This document shows positions 10,870 through 21,740 of a stretch of 64,000 nucleotides of DNA, piece after piece (position 1 is the stretch's first letter; each line of letters starts with the position of its first letter). The notes beneath the pieces are model-generated. The model was not told the DNA's origin, did not search any database, and saw only the letters and a program-made list of their open reading frames with translations. Source of the DNA: Rhodamnia argentea (Eukaryota > Streptophyta > Magnoliopsida > Myrtales > Myrtaceae). Made by a program: the position numbers and the translations under genes. The stretch covers positions 5,503,001 through 5,567,000 of the forward strand of contig NC_063155.1 in the NCBI RefSeq assembly GCF_020921035.1. The letters run 5' to 3'.

Positions 10870-13800
10870 TATGTATATATGTGTTTGGAATATTAGGGGT
10901 CTCGGTAACCCTATCAAACAAGCTGAAATTCGTAGTTTAATTCGTGCCCACAACCTTTGTTGCATTGGCATTTTGGAAACTAAAGCTCCAAGAGCTCTTT
11001 TTGACTCTCTTACGGTTAACCTAGTTCCTAATTGGAATTGGGTGGAGAACTATATACATTCCCCTAGGGGAAGGATTTGGGTTGGGTGGAACCCTTTAGT
11101 TGTTAATTTTGCGGTCACTTCCTCTTCGGCTCAGGCCATCCATGGGTACCTTCGGCTGTTGGACCGTGATATATCGTGTTTCTTGATCGTTATATATGCG
11201 GAGCATACGTTTGTGAAGCGCAGGCCCTTATGGGATGATCTTATCCATACTGCCCCGGTTGTGGCCTCTTCCCCTTGGCTTGTTGTTGGGGATTTTAACG
11301 CAATCGAGAACCATCTCGATAGAGTTGGGAGTTCGAGTACGTGGCTGCCTTCTTTCAACGAATTGAGCGAATGTTTAAATCAGGTTGGATTAGATGACAT
11401 TCGCTATGTGGGACGCAGATTCACTTGGTCCGCTTACGTGGGGGAGAATCGAAAACAGAGGAAAATTGATAGAGCACTTGTAAACTCTCAATGGTGCCGG
11501 GTCTTCTCCTTCTCTCAAGCCAATTTCCTTGCACCAGGGATATCTGATCACTCTCCAATTATTATTTGGGTTTCAAACCCTTACGTCGGCAAAAAATCGT
11601 TCAAATTTTTTAACTTTTGGATGTCTCATTTGACGTTTATGGCCTTGGTTGCCGAGGTATGGGATTCCCCTATATCCGGCACCCCCATGTTCATCCTTAG
11701 TTGGAAACTCAAACTACTTAAGCTTCAGCTCAAGAAGCCGAACAAGGATGCTTTCTCGGATATCTCCTTACGGACAATTGAAGCAAGAAATGCCCTCACT
11801 TCGTCCCGGGATGCCAGGTTATGGGATCCACAAAACCAGGACCTTGCGGCTTAGGAGAAAGATTGCCTTCGAGTCTTCTCGTAACTTCGCCTCCAAGAGG
11901 AGACCTTCTATAGGCAAAAATCGAGAGTTCAATGGCTAAAAGAAGGGGACCTCAACACGAAGTACTTTCATCATTCGGTCAACCGGAGACATCTCCACAA
12001 CGGGATCATCTCGGCTATTGATGATGCGGGCAATGTAGTTACTAAACCAGCCTGCGTTCGGCGGCTCATTGTCTCTCATTTTGAAGGGTTGTTAGCTTCG
12101 GTTCCAACCCTCAATCAACGCACGGTTGAGGAGCTACGAGCTGTTATCGGGAATACTCTTGACGACAACCAGGTACGATACCTATCTCGACCTGTTTCTG
12201 ACTCGGAAATTAAACTCACCCTATTCTCCCTCGCTTCCGGCAAGGCGCCGGGTCCGGATGGGTTTAATGTGGAATTCTTTAAACATACATGGGATATCGT
12301 TGGTTCCTCGGTCATCTTGGCTGTCAAGGACTTTTTCGAACATGGTAGATTCCTTCGAGAACTCAATACTACCATCTTATGTTTGGTGCCTAAAGTTCCA
12401 AATGCGACGTCTATGAGTGATTATAGGCCAATTGCTTGTTGCAACACTATCTACAAGTGTATCACCAAAATTATGGCCAATAGATTGGCAAGTGTCTTGC
12501 CGTCCCTCATTAGCACTCCCCAGAGTGCCTTTGTTAAGGGACGCCGTATCGGTGATAACATCCTCATTGCCCAAGAACTGTTTGCTGATTTTCATCATGT
12601 GCGGTACTCCCCCAAGTGTGCAATTAAAGTTGATTTTCGCAAGGCATATGATACGGTTGATTGGAATTTTTTAGAAACTACCTTGTCGGCCTTTGGTATC
12701 CCTTCTTCCTTCATTACGCTAATCATGATGTGTGTTAGGACACCTAAATTCTCGATCTCTATCAATGGGGGACTTCACGGCTTCTTCTCAAGTGGCAGAG
12801 GTATACGACGGGGGGACCCAATATCGCCTTATCTTTTCACCCCGGTTATGGAAGTATTTACTGGTATTTTAACTTTACAGACCAAACAACCGGGTTTCAA
12901 ATACTTTTGGAGATGTAAAGCAGCCCTGCTCTCACATTTATTTTTTGCCGATGATGTATTACTTTTCTCTGAGGCGCATGACTTGTCCATTTGCCTTCTT
13001 AAGGATGGACTTGACAGATTCTCGGGTTGGTCCGGATTGATGCTGAATTGTAATAAAAGTGAAATCTATCTTTGTGGTGGATCGGATGTGACATTGACTC
13101 GAATTCTTGAAGTACTAGGCTTTCGGGAAGGTACCCTACCTTTTCGCTACCTTGGTGTCCCGATCATCGCCTCAAGACCGGGGAAGGAACATTGTACTGC
13201 CTTGGTGAACTCTGTTACGTCCGTAATTCAATCTTGGACTCATCGGTTCTTATCCTTTGTTGGTCGGCTTCAGCTAATCACGTCAGCACTTAATGCCATT
13301 CGTGTGTTTTGGGTAAATGTCTTTATTATGCCAAAGGCAATACTTGCTCGCATAGAGTAAATCCTTCGACAATTCCTATGGAAAGGACCGGGGCTTGGTG
13401 TAGGAGGCGCCAAGGTATCATGGGATGACATATGCCTCCCAAAGGAGGAAGGGGGACTCGGCATACGGAGACTCTATGACTACAATAAAGCGGCGATGGC
13501 TAAACACATATGGATCCTCTTCTCGGATAAGGAGTCTCTTTGGTGCAAGTGGATTCATTCTAACTTCCCGAAGAAAGCTAATTTTTGGAATGCTAAACAA
13601 CCGACATTTTGCTCGTGGTCCGGGAAGAAAATACTTGACCTACGGGAGGAATTTTCCCATCTTTTCGGATGGCGGTTCGGCAAAGGGGATACGGTAATGT
13701 TCTGTCTCGATCCATGGCATCCTCGGGGACCTCTTGATAAGGTATTCTCTAATACCCAGATTAACAGATCGGGCATATCTCGCAAGGCCACAGTGGCCGA

Positions 13801-14502
13801 GTACTTCTTGGGATTGGGATATCCTTCTGAGGTACGTTCTATCATTGAATCCTGGCCCGAGCAGCTCCCGGTACTTGATCAAAGACGCCTCAATAGCTTT
13901 CAATGGCTCGGCCATACATCGGGGACGTTCTCAATTGCCTCGGCATGGACTTCCATTCGGCCACGTAGAGACATATGCCATGGCATTCCTTCGTATGGAG
14001 CACTGTCATGTCCCCGAGACACTCTTTTCATCTTTGGCTCATTACATTGAAGCGCCTCCCCACCCGTGTACTACTCCTCACATATAACAGAATTGTTGAA
14101 GCGACCCGTGCATTTTGTCGAGCTATACCGGATATTATAGATCACTTGTTTTTTGGCTGCCATCACACCGGTTCTTTGGCGTTGTTTTGGGCGGTGAAAT
14201 GTAACCTCCCTTGGTATAATCGATGCTGGGAGGACAACCTCCATTGGGCCATTCACCATATCGGTAGTCGTTCCTTCCACCACCGGATCGCCCGTTTCTC
14301 CTTCGGGGCTCTTTGTCACATCATATGGAGTGAGCGGAACCGCATATTGTTCCGCAACAAGATCCTCTACATACCGGCAATCAAACAGTACCTTCTCAAG
14401 GTTGGAAGAGACAAGGCGCTTACCTTCAACCATGTACAAGACACTCCTCGCAATAGGAGGTTGCGGGCAAGCCGGGATATCGACCCTATTGTATTTACCT
14501 AG
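10870..14502 (+). pseudogene. LINE ORF2: endonuclease, reverse transcriptase and zf-RVT region, several lesions
   Basis: The APE-type endonuclease (10870-11600) shows CVWNIRGLGNP, ETKAP, VGDFNAI and SDHSPI. An in-frame stop near 11852 and a shift near 11900 lead into the reverse transcriptase (about 11930-13357). That part has KAPGPDGF, PIACCNTIYK, GRRIGDNILIAQE and an intact FADD catalytic box near 12945. A stop at 13358 is followed in the same frame by the thumb and zf-RVT region to 14050. A final frame change gives the C-terminus, 14050-14502. ORF2 nicks target DNA and copies element RNA into it. With at least four lesions this copy cannot make the protein. Confidence 0.9.
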
Positions 14503-15464
14503 CGTGAGGGTTGTTCTGATTGCTTGTTTGTCTTTATCCGGTTTCCTGCTTGGCAGGGCCTTCTCATTACACGCGAGCTGTGGCTCCATTTTGTACCGAG
14601 TCACTCTTGCACTTGTCCCGACATCTATTGGTGTCGGCTTAAGTGCAAGCTTTTGTAGTGTCCGGTCTCTCTTTTGATGTATAGTTGGGCTTTTGCCGGA
14701 TGTCAATATAATTCTTACCTTTACCAAAAAAAAAAAAAAAGTCAATCACCCTTTATAATCTAACTAATAATAGAAAATTTCTGTTAATATTTTATAAAAC
14801 CTAACGTATTTTGGAGTATATTTCACTTATAACATTGATGCTTAAATTTACCACGCCGTACATTGGCATAGTAACCATGTCAATGAGAAAGGGACTTAAC
14901 ACAGAACTCTATCGTGAAGCTGGAAGTTAAAAATATTAAATTACGCAATCCCTACATAATTTACAATTTGATAAATTTCAGAGTGCTTACGAGAGTATAA
15001 ATTTATGTCGTATATATTTTCCAAGAATAGTTTGTTATACTGTGTTAGATAAATTTCTAGCACCATGAAAAATAATAGATGTGTTCTACCAACTTGATTC
15101 GTCGAATGTTTTAGTAGCATCTTGTTCATTTAGTTTTTTCTTGTTTAATTTGTTTCTGATTAATTAGTTTTGTCCAGTATGCTGTTTTCATGTGAGAAAA
15201 ATTGCTAAGAATTTGAGATCATGTGGAGATGGGTATGAGTCAATTCAAGTCGGCTTGGGTCGGATATAGATCGCTAAAAATGTAATCGACAAAAATATAT
15301 CAATATGGATTGCATTAGTTAATTGGGCACGGACCCACTGTCAATCCATCCAAATTTGATCCGACTCGCTTGTTTAATAAGTCTAATGATCAGCAACAAA
15401 CTCGCCTATTAGTGATCGTTATGAGCCCATATCACTACAAAGAGGCTTGTCCGGTTAGCCTTTC

Positions 15465-15515
15465 ATGGATATACATGATATAGACAATGCATACAAGCCT
15501 CATCAGTCATTTTAA
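15465..15515 (+). pseudogene. 3' terminal remnant of a PORR gene (16 codons plus stop)
   Basis: The frame reads MDIHDIDNAYKPHQSF then TAA, against MDISEIDNVYRPDDSF in PORR gene 1: 10 of 16 identical with the frame kept. Nothing resembling the rest of a PORR gene precedes it; the sequence to the left belongs to a different duplicated block. It is a breakpoint fragment rather than a decayed full gene. Confidence 0.8.
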
Positions 15516-15587
15516 GGTCATACGATCTTGTTCGAGCTGTCAAGATAACTTGCTTTTGAGTCCTCTTCTTCACAAGTTCAAAGTTTC

Positions 15588-15869
15588 GAAGGGAAAAATA
15601 CCGAAAAAGATTTGGGTCATCGTAATTGTGCCAATTCAGTTCTAAACATTTTTTTTTCTTACAATGGACACTAACGGCGTTCACGTCGGGAAGAGCCGGC
15701 CAAAATTGACTAGATGGATTAAATTTGAACGATTACAAAAAGTTTAAGATTGAATGGGCAAAAAAGAGAGAGTTTATGACTGAATTGATACAATTACAAT
15801 AAGTGTAAGACATTTTGGGAAAAGAATTGGTACAATTACAATAAGTTTAAGACATTTTTGTTTATTTTC
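15588..15869. mobile_element. MULE-like MITE, copy 2, with exact 9-bp target duplication
   Basis: Flanked by caaagtttc at 15579-15587 and 15870-15878. The uninterrupted site is present in PORR gene 1's flank near 1720 (caaagttt). The arms carry the same motifs as the other copies (TTGTGCCAATTCAGTTCTAA and its inverse, ACAATTACAATAAGTTTAAG). The right arm holds a partial internal repeat. A 9-bp duplication points to the Mutator superfamily. Confidence 0.8.
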
Positions 15870-16262
15870 CAAAGTTTCAAGTATTCGCTATACGGGTCTA
15901 ATTAGACAACTCATGCTTACATCTACAAACCAATTTAATCAATGGCGGACTCATCCATCTTATTCCTCGTCAGTCCTAAACGTTGCCATGGGAACTCATG
16001 AAATCAATGGTTTAGAAAGGAATGCGCAGATAATGCTTTTGGCAATTCTCAACTCGCCGTGGTGCCAGCACGGACATAAGAAGCGGTTAACGTACGATGA
16101 CAGATTCAATCTCAGCTATTTGTCCGACTTAATGAGTGTTGAAATACTAATCCGTTATTCTGCTAATCTGGAGATGAACTTGCCACCCTGCATTTGAATT
16201 TCAATCATTGGGTCAAAGAGATGATCGGGCAGTAGGTATAATGGAGAACGTAGCCTATATGT

Positions 16263-16851
16263 GAAAATTGTCAAAAAAAGTCTTAAACATATTGTACATT
16301 TGTCAATTCAGTCATAAATCTTTTGTATTTGTGCCTATTCAATTATAAAATTCTTTTTGCATTTATGTCAATTTGGTCAACCCGGTCAACTTATTAGTTA
16401 GTCGGCGCTAACGTGAATGCTAGCCGACTCTGATGGGGACAGTTTTTAATAATATTATAACATTTTTTTGAATGATTTTTTTATTTTTTCTTCGGTGAGG
16501 TAGGACCTCACCCAGTGTTAGCGTGGGTGAGCTTTGCCTGAGGTTGGCGAGGGCGACCTTGCTGGCCCTAGCCTCTAGCCGATCATCGCCAGGCGAACGG
16601 TTGGAGGAAGAAGAAAGAGAAAAAAAGGAAAGAGGAATAAAAGACAAAAAATAAAATAAAAAAAACCAATTCAAATAATTATTAAAAAATTATTAAAAAT
16701 TATCCACGTCAGCACCGGCCGAATAGATTAAATTTGCACAAATGCAAAAGATTTAAGATTGAATTGTACATAAAAAAAATTAGGACTGAATTGGTAAAAT
16801 TAAAAAGCTTAGGACTGAATTAGCAAATTAGGACTTTTTTTGACAATTTTC
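16263..16851. mobile_element. MULE-like long-TIR element, copy 3
   Basis: The ends are inverted repeats beginning GAAAATTGTCAAAAAAAGTC on each strand and extending well over 100 bp. The centre (about 16490-16600) is GC-richer and contains no supported gene. In PORR gene 1's flank (near 2100) the surrounding sequence is continuous, confirming this is an insertion. About four extra bases sit at the left edge and no clean target duplication is visible. Confidence 0.78.
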
Positions 16852-17000
16852 CTGCCTCTATGATGATAAAAATTCACTCTCTTGTTGTTACAAATTATAG
16901 ATTCCATGCTCACCCTGCAGTAATACCTTGTTCATTGCTGTGCATGGATATTCAGGTCCACAACATCTAAAACTGCCTTTTGCAACCTACTTTGATTTGC

Positions 17001-17911
17001 TTTCTATCCAATTGCATAGGTCTTGCGATTTCTGCTCAATATCTCCATGAAACTATGGCACACTCACGTTTTTTTTGTTCAATTAGAGAACTTCCTTTTG
17101 TTGGATTTTAGAACCCAACATCAACCGATGAGTAGTTTACATTACTCTTTCTTTATGATGGGCCGTATTTATGGTCGATTCATTTCATCATCTCCAGTGA
17201 ATTTGCTAAGAATTTCCTTTCGGTTGCGGTGATTGGATCTCTGCTCAAGCCTGACGAAGTCCTACAACCTCTCGATAGCACGCCGCGATCGACTTAGTTC
17301 CTAAGAGAATGTAAGGTTTTGTTATTTAAGTTTGTTTGGCTTAACATGAATAGAAGCAGCAGACAAGATGCTTTGGCCTTACCCTACCCTTGCAATGTTT
17401 TTGCAGTTCATGCAGAAAGGTGACCATGTGGTTGACAAACCTTTCAGTTTAGCATCGCAGGTAAAGAAAGTTTTCATGTCATAGATGAATGGCTTGTTGT
17501 CGAGCACGTGAAACTTAGGGACATCTATGACCAGGGCGACAAAGTGTACATTACAGAGATAGCGATCCCAGCTCAGTGAGTCCTTTCTTCTTGCCTCTAG
17601 CCATGCTACAATGCGATTAGAAGCGACGCCGAAGGTGATGATGAACGGATGTCAACTTTCCTATCAAATATTAGGATGCAAAAGGCAATGGAAGAGAAGA
17701 TATTCCTGAGTATGGCACTTTTCAGTCAAATAAACTGGGAAGATAATTTCTCCTTTTTGTGGAGGATAGATCGATTATTAGAGTTAAGTTTCCTTATTTG
17801 ATTTTGCGCATACTTATATGGTTCTAAGTTCGATGTTTCTTCGGGTAATCTGTTATCTTTGTTGCTGGGGCCTTTCTGCTTTTTCCTTTTTCTGGTGTTA
17901 TAGCACTATTT
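17001..17911 (+). pseudogene. Degenerate DUF4216-like fragment (CACTA-associated), 17405-17580
   Basis: One frame contains VVDKPFSLASQVKKVF. After a frame change the next reads VIDEWLVVEHVKLRDIYD. This pattern (P-x-x-L-A-S-Q-V-x-x-V-F followed by W-x-V-V and R-D-x-Y-D) resembles the DUF4216 domain carried by CACTA/En-Spm transposon genes. It has at least one frame break and no neighbouring transposase. The rest of the interval shows nothing else I can name. Confidence 0.45.
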
Positions 17912-19190
17912 TGTCAGTATTGACTGTAAACTAAATGAAGCTATGGATGTAAACTTTTTTCCCTGTTAGACTAAGATCAATTAGCATCTTATATTGAAGG
18001 TTTTGCGATTATCCAAAACAAAGATTGTTTGAATTCCAAAATATTAAGGGAAAGATCAAGGGTCCATATGTTTCCTGGCTCGAAGGACCATGAACCATTC
18101 ACGGACATCTTTCTTGAATTCTCTAGAAGATTCATGAGGGCGAACAATACTGTAAATGTATATTATTCTAGAGAATTCCTTGTAATCTGATTAGCTGGTG
18201 GGGAGGTGCACCCTCATTGGTTGATTGGGAGGTGCGATCTCCACCATTAGATCAAGGATAAATCATCGGTTGTGACTAATGGAGTTTTCTTTTATATATA
18301 GGGCTGCTCTCCCTTCATTTGTATCAACTTACAAGTTAATACAATTCAGAATTTCTCCCTAGTTTCATAATGATGAGGAGTGTCATACTGAAGAAGAAGA
18401 TTTGAAATTTTTGTGGATTTTGGAAACAGACACAAATTGGAGATTATGGTACCATTTGACATTAATTTATATGAACAGAAAATGCGATCGCACACAATAA
18501 CCTACAACCAACTTGAGTGGTCACGCGGAGTCACACGCGGAGTGACTCTGCGTTACCACTCAAGTTGGTTTAAGGTTATTAGTTTGAATTGGGCTTTTTG
18601 ACAGAAAAAAATAATTAAGCATTACACCAAAATCTTCAAACTTGGACTGGTCAGAGACTTAGTCAAATTGCGAGTTGTGATTCAATGGGTCCAAACGCTT
18701 GGACTACGAATGACCCGCTGATGATGTCATGAGCAAACAATTATAGATATGTAATATTCTTGATTGCCCATAAACACCCGAATTATATCGTTACTCCACC
18801 GGTTCTTAGAGCCGAGTGCCCAAGCCTTGCAACAATTGTCAGAAGCCCAATGATGTATCGTAGGACTCAAAAATTGGGTGGTAATTTGTTTGAAGGTATC
18901 AATTTGAAGATGATGAGTGCTGCTCTATGAAGAAGAACTGAAATTTTTGTGGATTTTATTCCATTAGAAAGTTACTATTTAGATATTCTAACATCCGTGA
19001 GCAAAGTTGATATGAGCCCGTAAGGGAGGTAAGCTTCCCTCTCCTTGGGCGGCAACCAATTTTGCTTGGTACCGTTTATTTCATAAAAAAATAAATACCC
19101 ATAAAGTATATTTTAGATGTGTCAAACGGAGGGTCAGATTAGATTTTGGTTGGGTTGAATATAGTCCGACCTATATTGACCCATTTAACC
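17912..19190 (+). repeat. Direct repeat X, left copy
   Basis: Matches 20239-21740 in the same orientation, apart from the SINE and small gaps in the right copy. Both copies begin at TGTCAGTATTGA. Internal sequence (18170-18370) has LTR-like features: a TATATATAGG box followed by CATTTGTATCAACTTACAAG and an ACAATTCAGAATTTCTC tract, as in plant Copia LTRs. I did not find clean TG...CA ends or a flanking 5-bp duplication, so LTR identity is only possible. Confidence 0.8.
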
Positions 19191-19642
19191 ATTTTGACCC
19201 ATTTTTATACCATATAAATTTAATGACCCCGATCCGTACCCCAACCCATATTTAGTTGTTCTAATAATTTGATAAAAAATGATATTGCTAAAATATTTTT
19301 ATGTAATACAAATTTAGTAAATTTTTTAAAACATATTTTTATTTTTACTTTTATTATTTATTATTTATTTTCTATTATTTATTTTATTTTTTTCTTTGTT
19401 CCTCCTTCCTCCTCCCTCCTCTCTCTGTTGCCTGCAACTCCTCCTCCCTCCTCCATCTGCAACTGTTCCTTCGTCCGCAGATTGCAAGGCTTCGATGGAG
19501 GGCCACATACGCGGGAAGTAACTCCACAGGCCTAATCCGTTGCAGTTGAGTTGAGAGCCGAGACCCAACGAAGGGGAAGACGATTTCGCAGCATCTGCGT
19601 TTCCTCGCCGAAGAAGCGGCGGCGGCGGCGGAAGAGGAAACG

Positions 19643-20134
19643 ATGCTGGGGCTCGCTTGTGCGTCTCGCTTCCACCCTCCAATTCTCCGAATCCCGTTGC
19701 CTTCTCTCGCGACCGCCCACCGCAATCTCGCATTCCCATCTTCCATTTTCAAAGCCCCAATCTCGACCAGCGGAAACCCATCTAGATTCGCCGTTTCCAC
19801 CGACAACGGCGACGGCGACGTTCGGAATCAAGGACCGGGGAGCGTCGAGCGGCGAGAGGACGGGTCCAATGGAGGAGGAGGGGCGGGCGGGGGCGGCGGC
19901 GATGGCGACGGCGAATTGAAGAGCGATCGGCCCTTGTTTAATCTGAGGCTGCGCGATCTGCTGGACCCGGACCCGGACAACATCCTGGCCGTGGGGCTGA
20001 CGGGGCTCCTGGCGTGGGCGAGCGTGCAGGTGCTGTGGCAGCTCTGCTTCGTCTCGGTGGCCATTCTGGTGGCCGCTCTCAAGTACTCCTTCATCGCCGC
20101 GCTTCTGCTCTTCATCCTCATCACGCTCTTGTGA
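19643..20134 (+). CDS. Small chloroplast-type membrane protein, 163 residues, unknown function
   Basis: An intronless frame. The N-terminus (about 1-50) is rich in Ser, Arg, Pro and Ala with few acids, like a plastid transit peptide. A glycine-rich linker follows (about 70-90). A conserved-looking core FNLRLRDLLDPDPDNILAVG then leads into two hydrophobic segments (about 112-135 and 140-163), the second ending the protein. Architecture suggests an integral plastid membrane protein; I know similar unnamed plant proteins but no assigned function. The start ATG at 19643 follows a CGG-rich leader and the frame is also open upstream. The gene lies between the two X repeats and is not itself duplicated. 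Confidence 0.75.
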   Translation: MLGLACASRFHPPILRIPLPSLATAHRNLAFPSSIFKAPISTSGNPSRFAVSTDNGDGDVRNQGPGSVERREDGSNGGGGAGGGGGDGDGELKSDRPLFNLRLRDLLDPDPDNILAVGLTGLLAWASVQVLWQLCFVSVAILVAALKYSFIAALLLFILITLL

Positions 20135-20238
20135 TCCGGTGAACAAAACTGCATATGATAAAATTTTATCTCTGTTTGTATCGAATTTCAAACCCTGGTG
20201 TGAAATGGGGTCGATCTCTGCTAGTTTCTGCAGAACCA

Positions 20239-21740
20239 TGTCAGTATTGATTGTAAACTAAATGAAGCTATAGATAAACTTTTTTCCCTGTTAGACTAAG
20301 ACCAATTAGCATCTTAGATTGAGGTTTTTGCGATTATCCGAAACAAAGATTGTTTGAATTTGCCAACGAGGCTTTGATTGAGTTGGTGAGATTCCTAGGC
20401 CTTAGACAGTTAAACCGATGAGGTCCCAGGTTTGAATCTCTCCGACCGCATTTTGGGGGACTTAACCGGCAGCATTGGCACTCATATTCCCACCATTCCG
20501 AAGGATAATTCATTGCACGTGCGAAACCTCGGTTATAAAAAAAAAAAAGATTGTTTGAATTTCACAATATTAAGGGAAAGATCAAGGGTCCATATGTTTC
20601 TTGGCTCAAAGGACCATGAATCATTCACGGACATCTTTCTTGAATTCTCTAGAAGATTCGTGAGGGCGGACAATACCGTAAATGTACATTATTCTAGAGA
20701 GTTCCTTGTAATCTGATTAGCTGGTGGGGAGGTGCACCCTCATTGGTTGATTGGGAGGTGCGATCTCCATCATTAGATCAAGGATAGATCATCGGTTGTG
20801 ACTAATGGAGTTTATATATAGGGCTGCTCTCCCTTCATTTGTATCAACTTACAAGTTCTTACAATTCAGAATTTCTCTCTAGTTTCGTAATGATGAGGAG
20901 TGTCGTGCTGAAGAAGAAGATACGAAATTTTTGTGGATTTTGGAAACGAACGCAAATTGGAGATTATGGTACCACTTGGCATTAATTTATCCGAATAGAA
21001 AATGCAATCGCACGCAACAACCTACAACCAACCCGTGTGGTCATGCGGAGTGACTCTGCGTTACCACTCAAGTTGGTTTAAGGTTATTAGTTTGAATTGG
21101 GCTTTTTGACGAAAAAAAATAATTAAGCATTACACCAAAATCTTCAAACTTGGACCGGCCGGAGACTTAGTCAAGTTGCGAGTTGTGATTCAATGGGTCC
21201 AAACGCTTGGACTACAAATGAACCGCTGATGATGTCATGAGCAAACAATTATAGATATGTAATATTCTTGATTGCCCAAAAACACCCGAATTACATCGTC
21301 ACTCCACTGGTTCTTAGAGCCGAGTGCTCGAGCCTTGCAACAATAGTTGGAAGCCCAATGATGTATCGTAGAACTCAAAAAATTGGGTGGTAATTTGTTT
21401 GAAGCTATCAGTTTGAAGATGATGACTACTGCTCTAAGAAGAAGAACTGAAATTTTTGTGGATTTTATTCTAGTAGAAAGTTACTATTTAAATATTCTAA
21501 CATATGTGAGCAAAGTTGATATGAGCTCGTAAGGGAGGTGAGCCTCCTTCTCCCTGGGCGGCAACCAATTTTGCTCAGGACCATTTATTTCATAAAAAAA
21601 AAAAATACCCATAAAGTATAATTTAGATGTGTCAAACGGATGAGTCGGATTGGGTTTTGGTTGGGTCGAATATGGTTCAACCCATATTTTTTTTTTTTTG
21701 GTCGGAAGTTCGACCCATATCGACCAACATGTAAATATGA
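20239..21740 (+). repeat. Direct repeat X', right copy, carrying a SINE
   Basis: Collinear with 17912-19190, with a 184-bp SINE insertion at 20362-20545. A hairpin-forming 68-bp inverted repeat present in the left copy (18505-18573) is partly lost here. The left boundary lies in the probable 3' untranslated region of the plastid protein gene. The far right end carries a small local T-rich insertion near 21690. Confidence 0.8.
20362..20545 (+). mobile_element. tRNA-derived SINE with 17-bp target duplication
   Basis: Flanked by aaagattgtttgaattt at 20345-20361 and 20546-20562. The body has an A-box-like TGATTGAGTTGGTGAGA and a B-box GGTTTGAATCTC (fits GWTYRANNC), then ends in an A run. Repeat X (left copy, about 18018-18045) has the same site without insertion. 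SINEs of this kind are transcribed by RNA polymerase III and moved by LINE machinery. Confidence 0.88.

Larger units (their letters stand above)
9030..14738 (+). mobile_element. L1-type LINE retrotransposon, about 5.7 kb, near full length
   Basis: Flanked by a 13-bp target duplication aagtcaatcaccc (9017-9029 and 14739-14751), with a terminal A run at 14725-14740. The order is ORF1 (DUF4283 and zinc knuckle), endonuclease, reverse transcriptase, then a zf-RVT-type C-terminus. No RNase H domain follows. The uninterrupted target survives in the duplicated copy at about 22245. A limited number of stops and frameshifts indicates a fairly recent but inactive copy. Confidence 0.92.
8961..15460. repeat. 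Segmental duplicate C', split by a LINE (8961-9029 plus 14739-15460)
   Basis: The flanks of the LINE (8961-9029 and 14739-15460) together match 22177-22984 continuously. Shared landmarks are TTTTCCGCC, GAAATATTGGTTTTGGTA, AGTCAATC, CTTTATAATCTA, GAGTATATTTCACTTATAAC and GAGGCTTG. The copy at 22177-22984 lacks the LINE and so preserves the empty target. Homology stops at about 15460/22984, where the duplicate of the PORR 3' flank begins. Confidence 0.8.
15461..17000 (+). repeat. Duplicate A' of the PORR gene 1 3' end and flank
   Basis: Matches 1607-2245 in the same orientation. The duplicate includes the last 16 codons plus stop of the PORR gene (15465-15515) and then its downstream flank. 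Two MULE-like elements (15588-15869, 16263-16851) interrupt it. Shared landmarks include TCAAGATAACTTGCTTT, CTTGCCACCCTGCATTTGAA and GTGCATGGATATT/TTGCATGGATATT. Confidence 0.85.

Noticed and set aside
14071-14745. 224-codon minus-strand frame over the LINE 3' end
   Set aside because: The plus strand encodes the recognised LINE C-terminus; the minus frame has no family features.
19365-20239. Minus-strand frames of 124-235 codons opposite the plastid protein gene
   Set aside because: Antisense shadows of a GC-rich coding region; Arg-rich products without family resemblance.
17912-21740. A complete LTR retrotransposon with X and X' as its two LTRs
   Set aside because: The sequence between them is a host-type gene with no gag/pol, primer-binding site or polypurine tract, and no TG...CA ends or target duplication were found.
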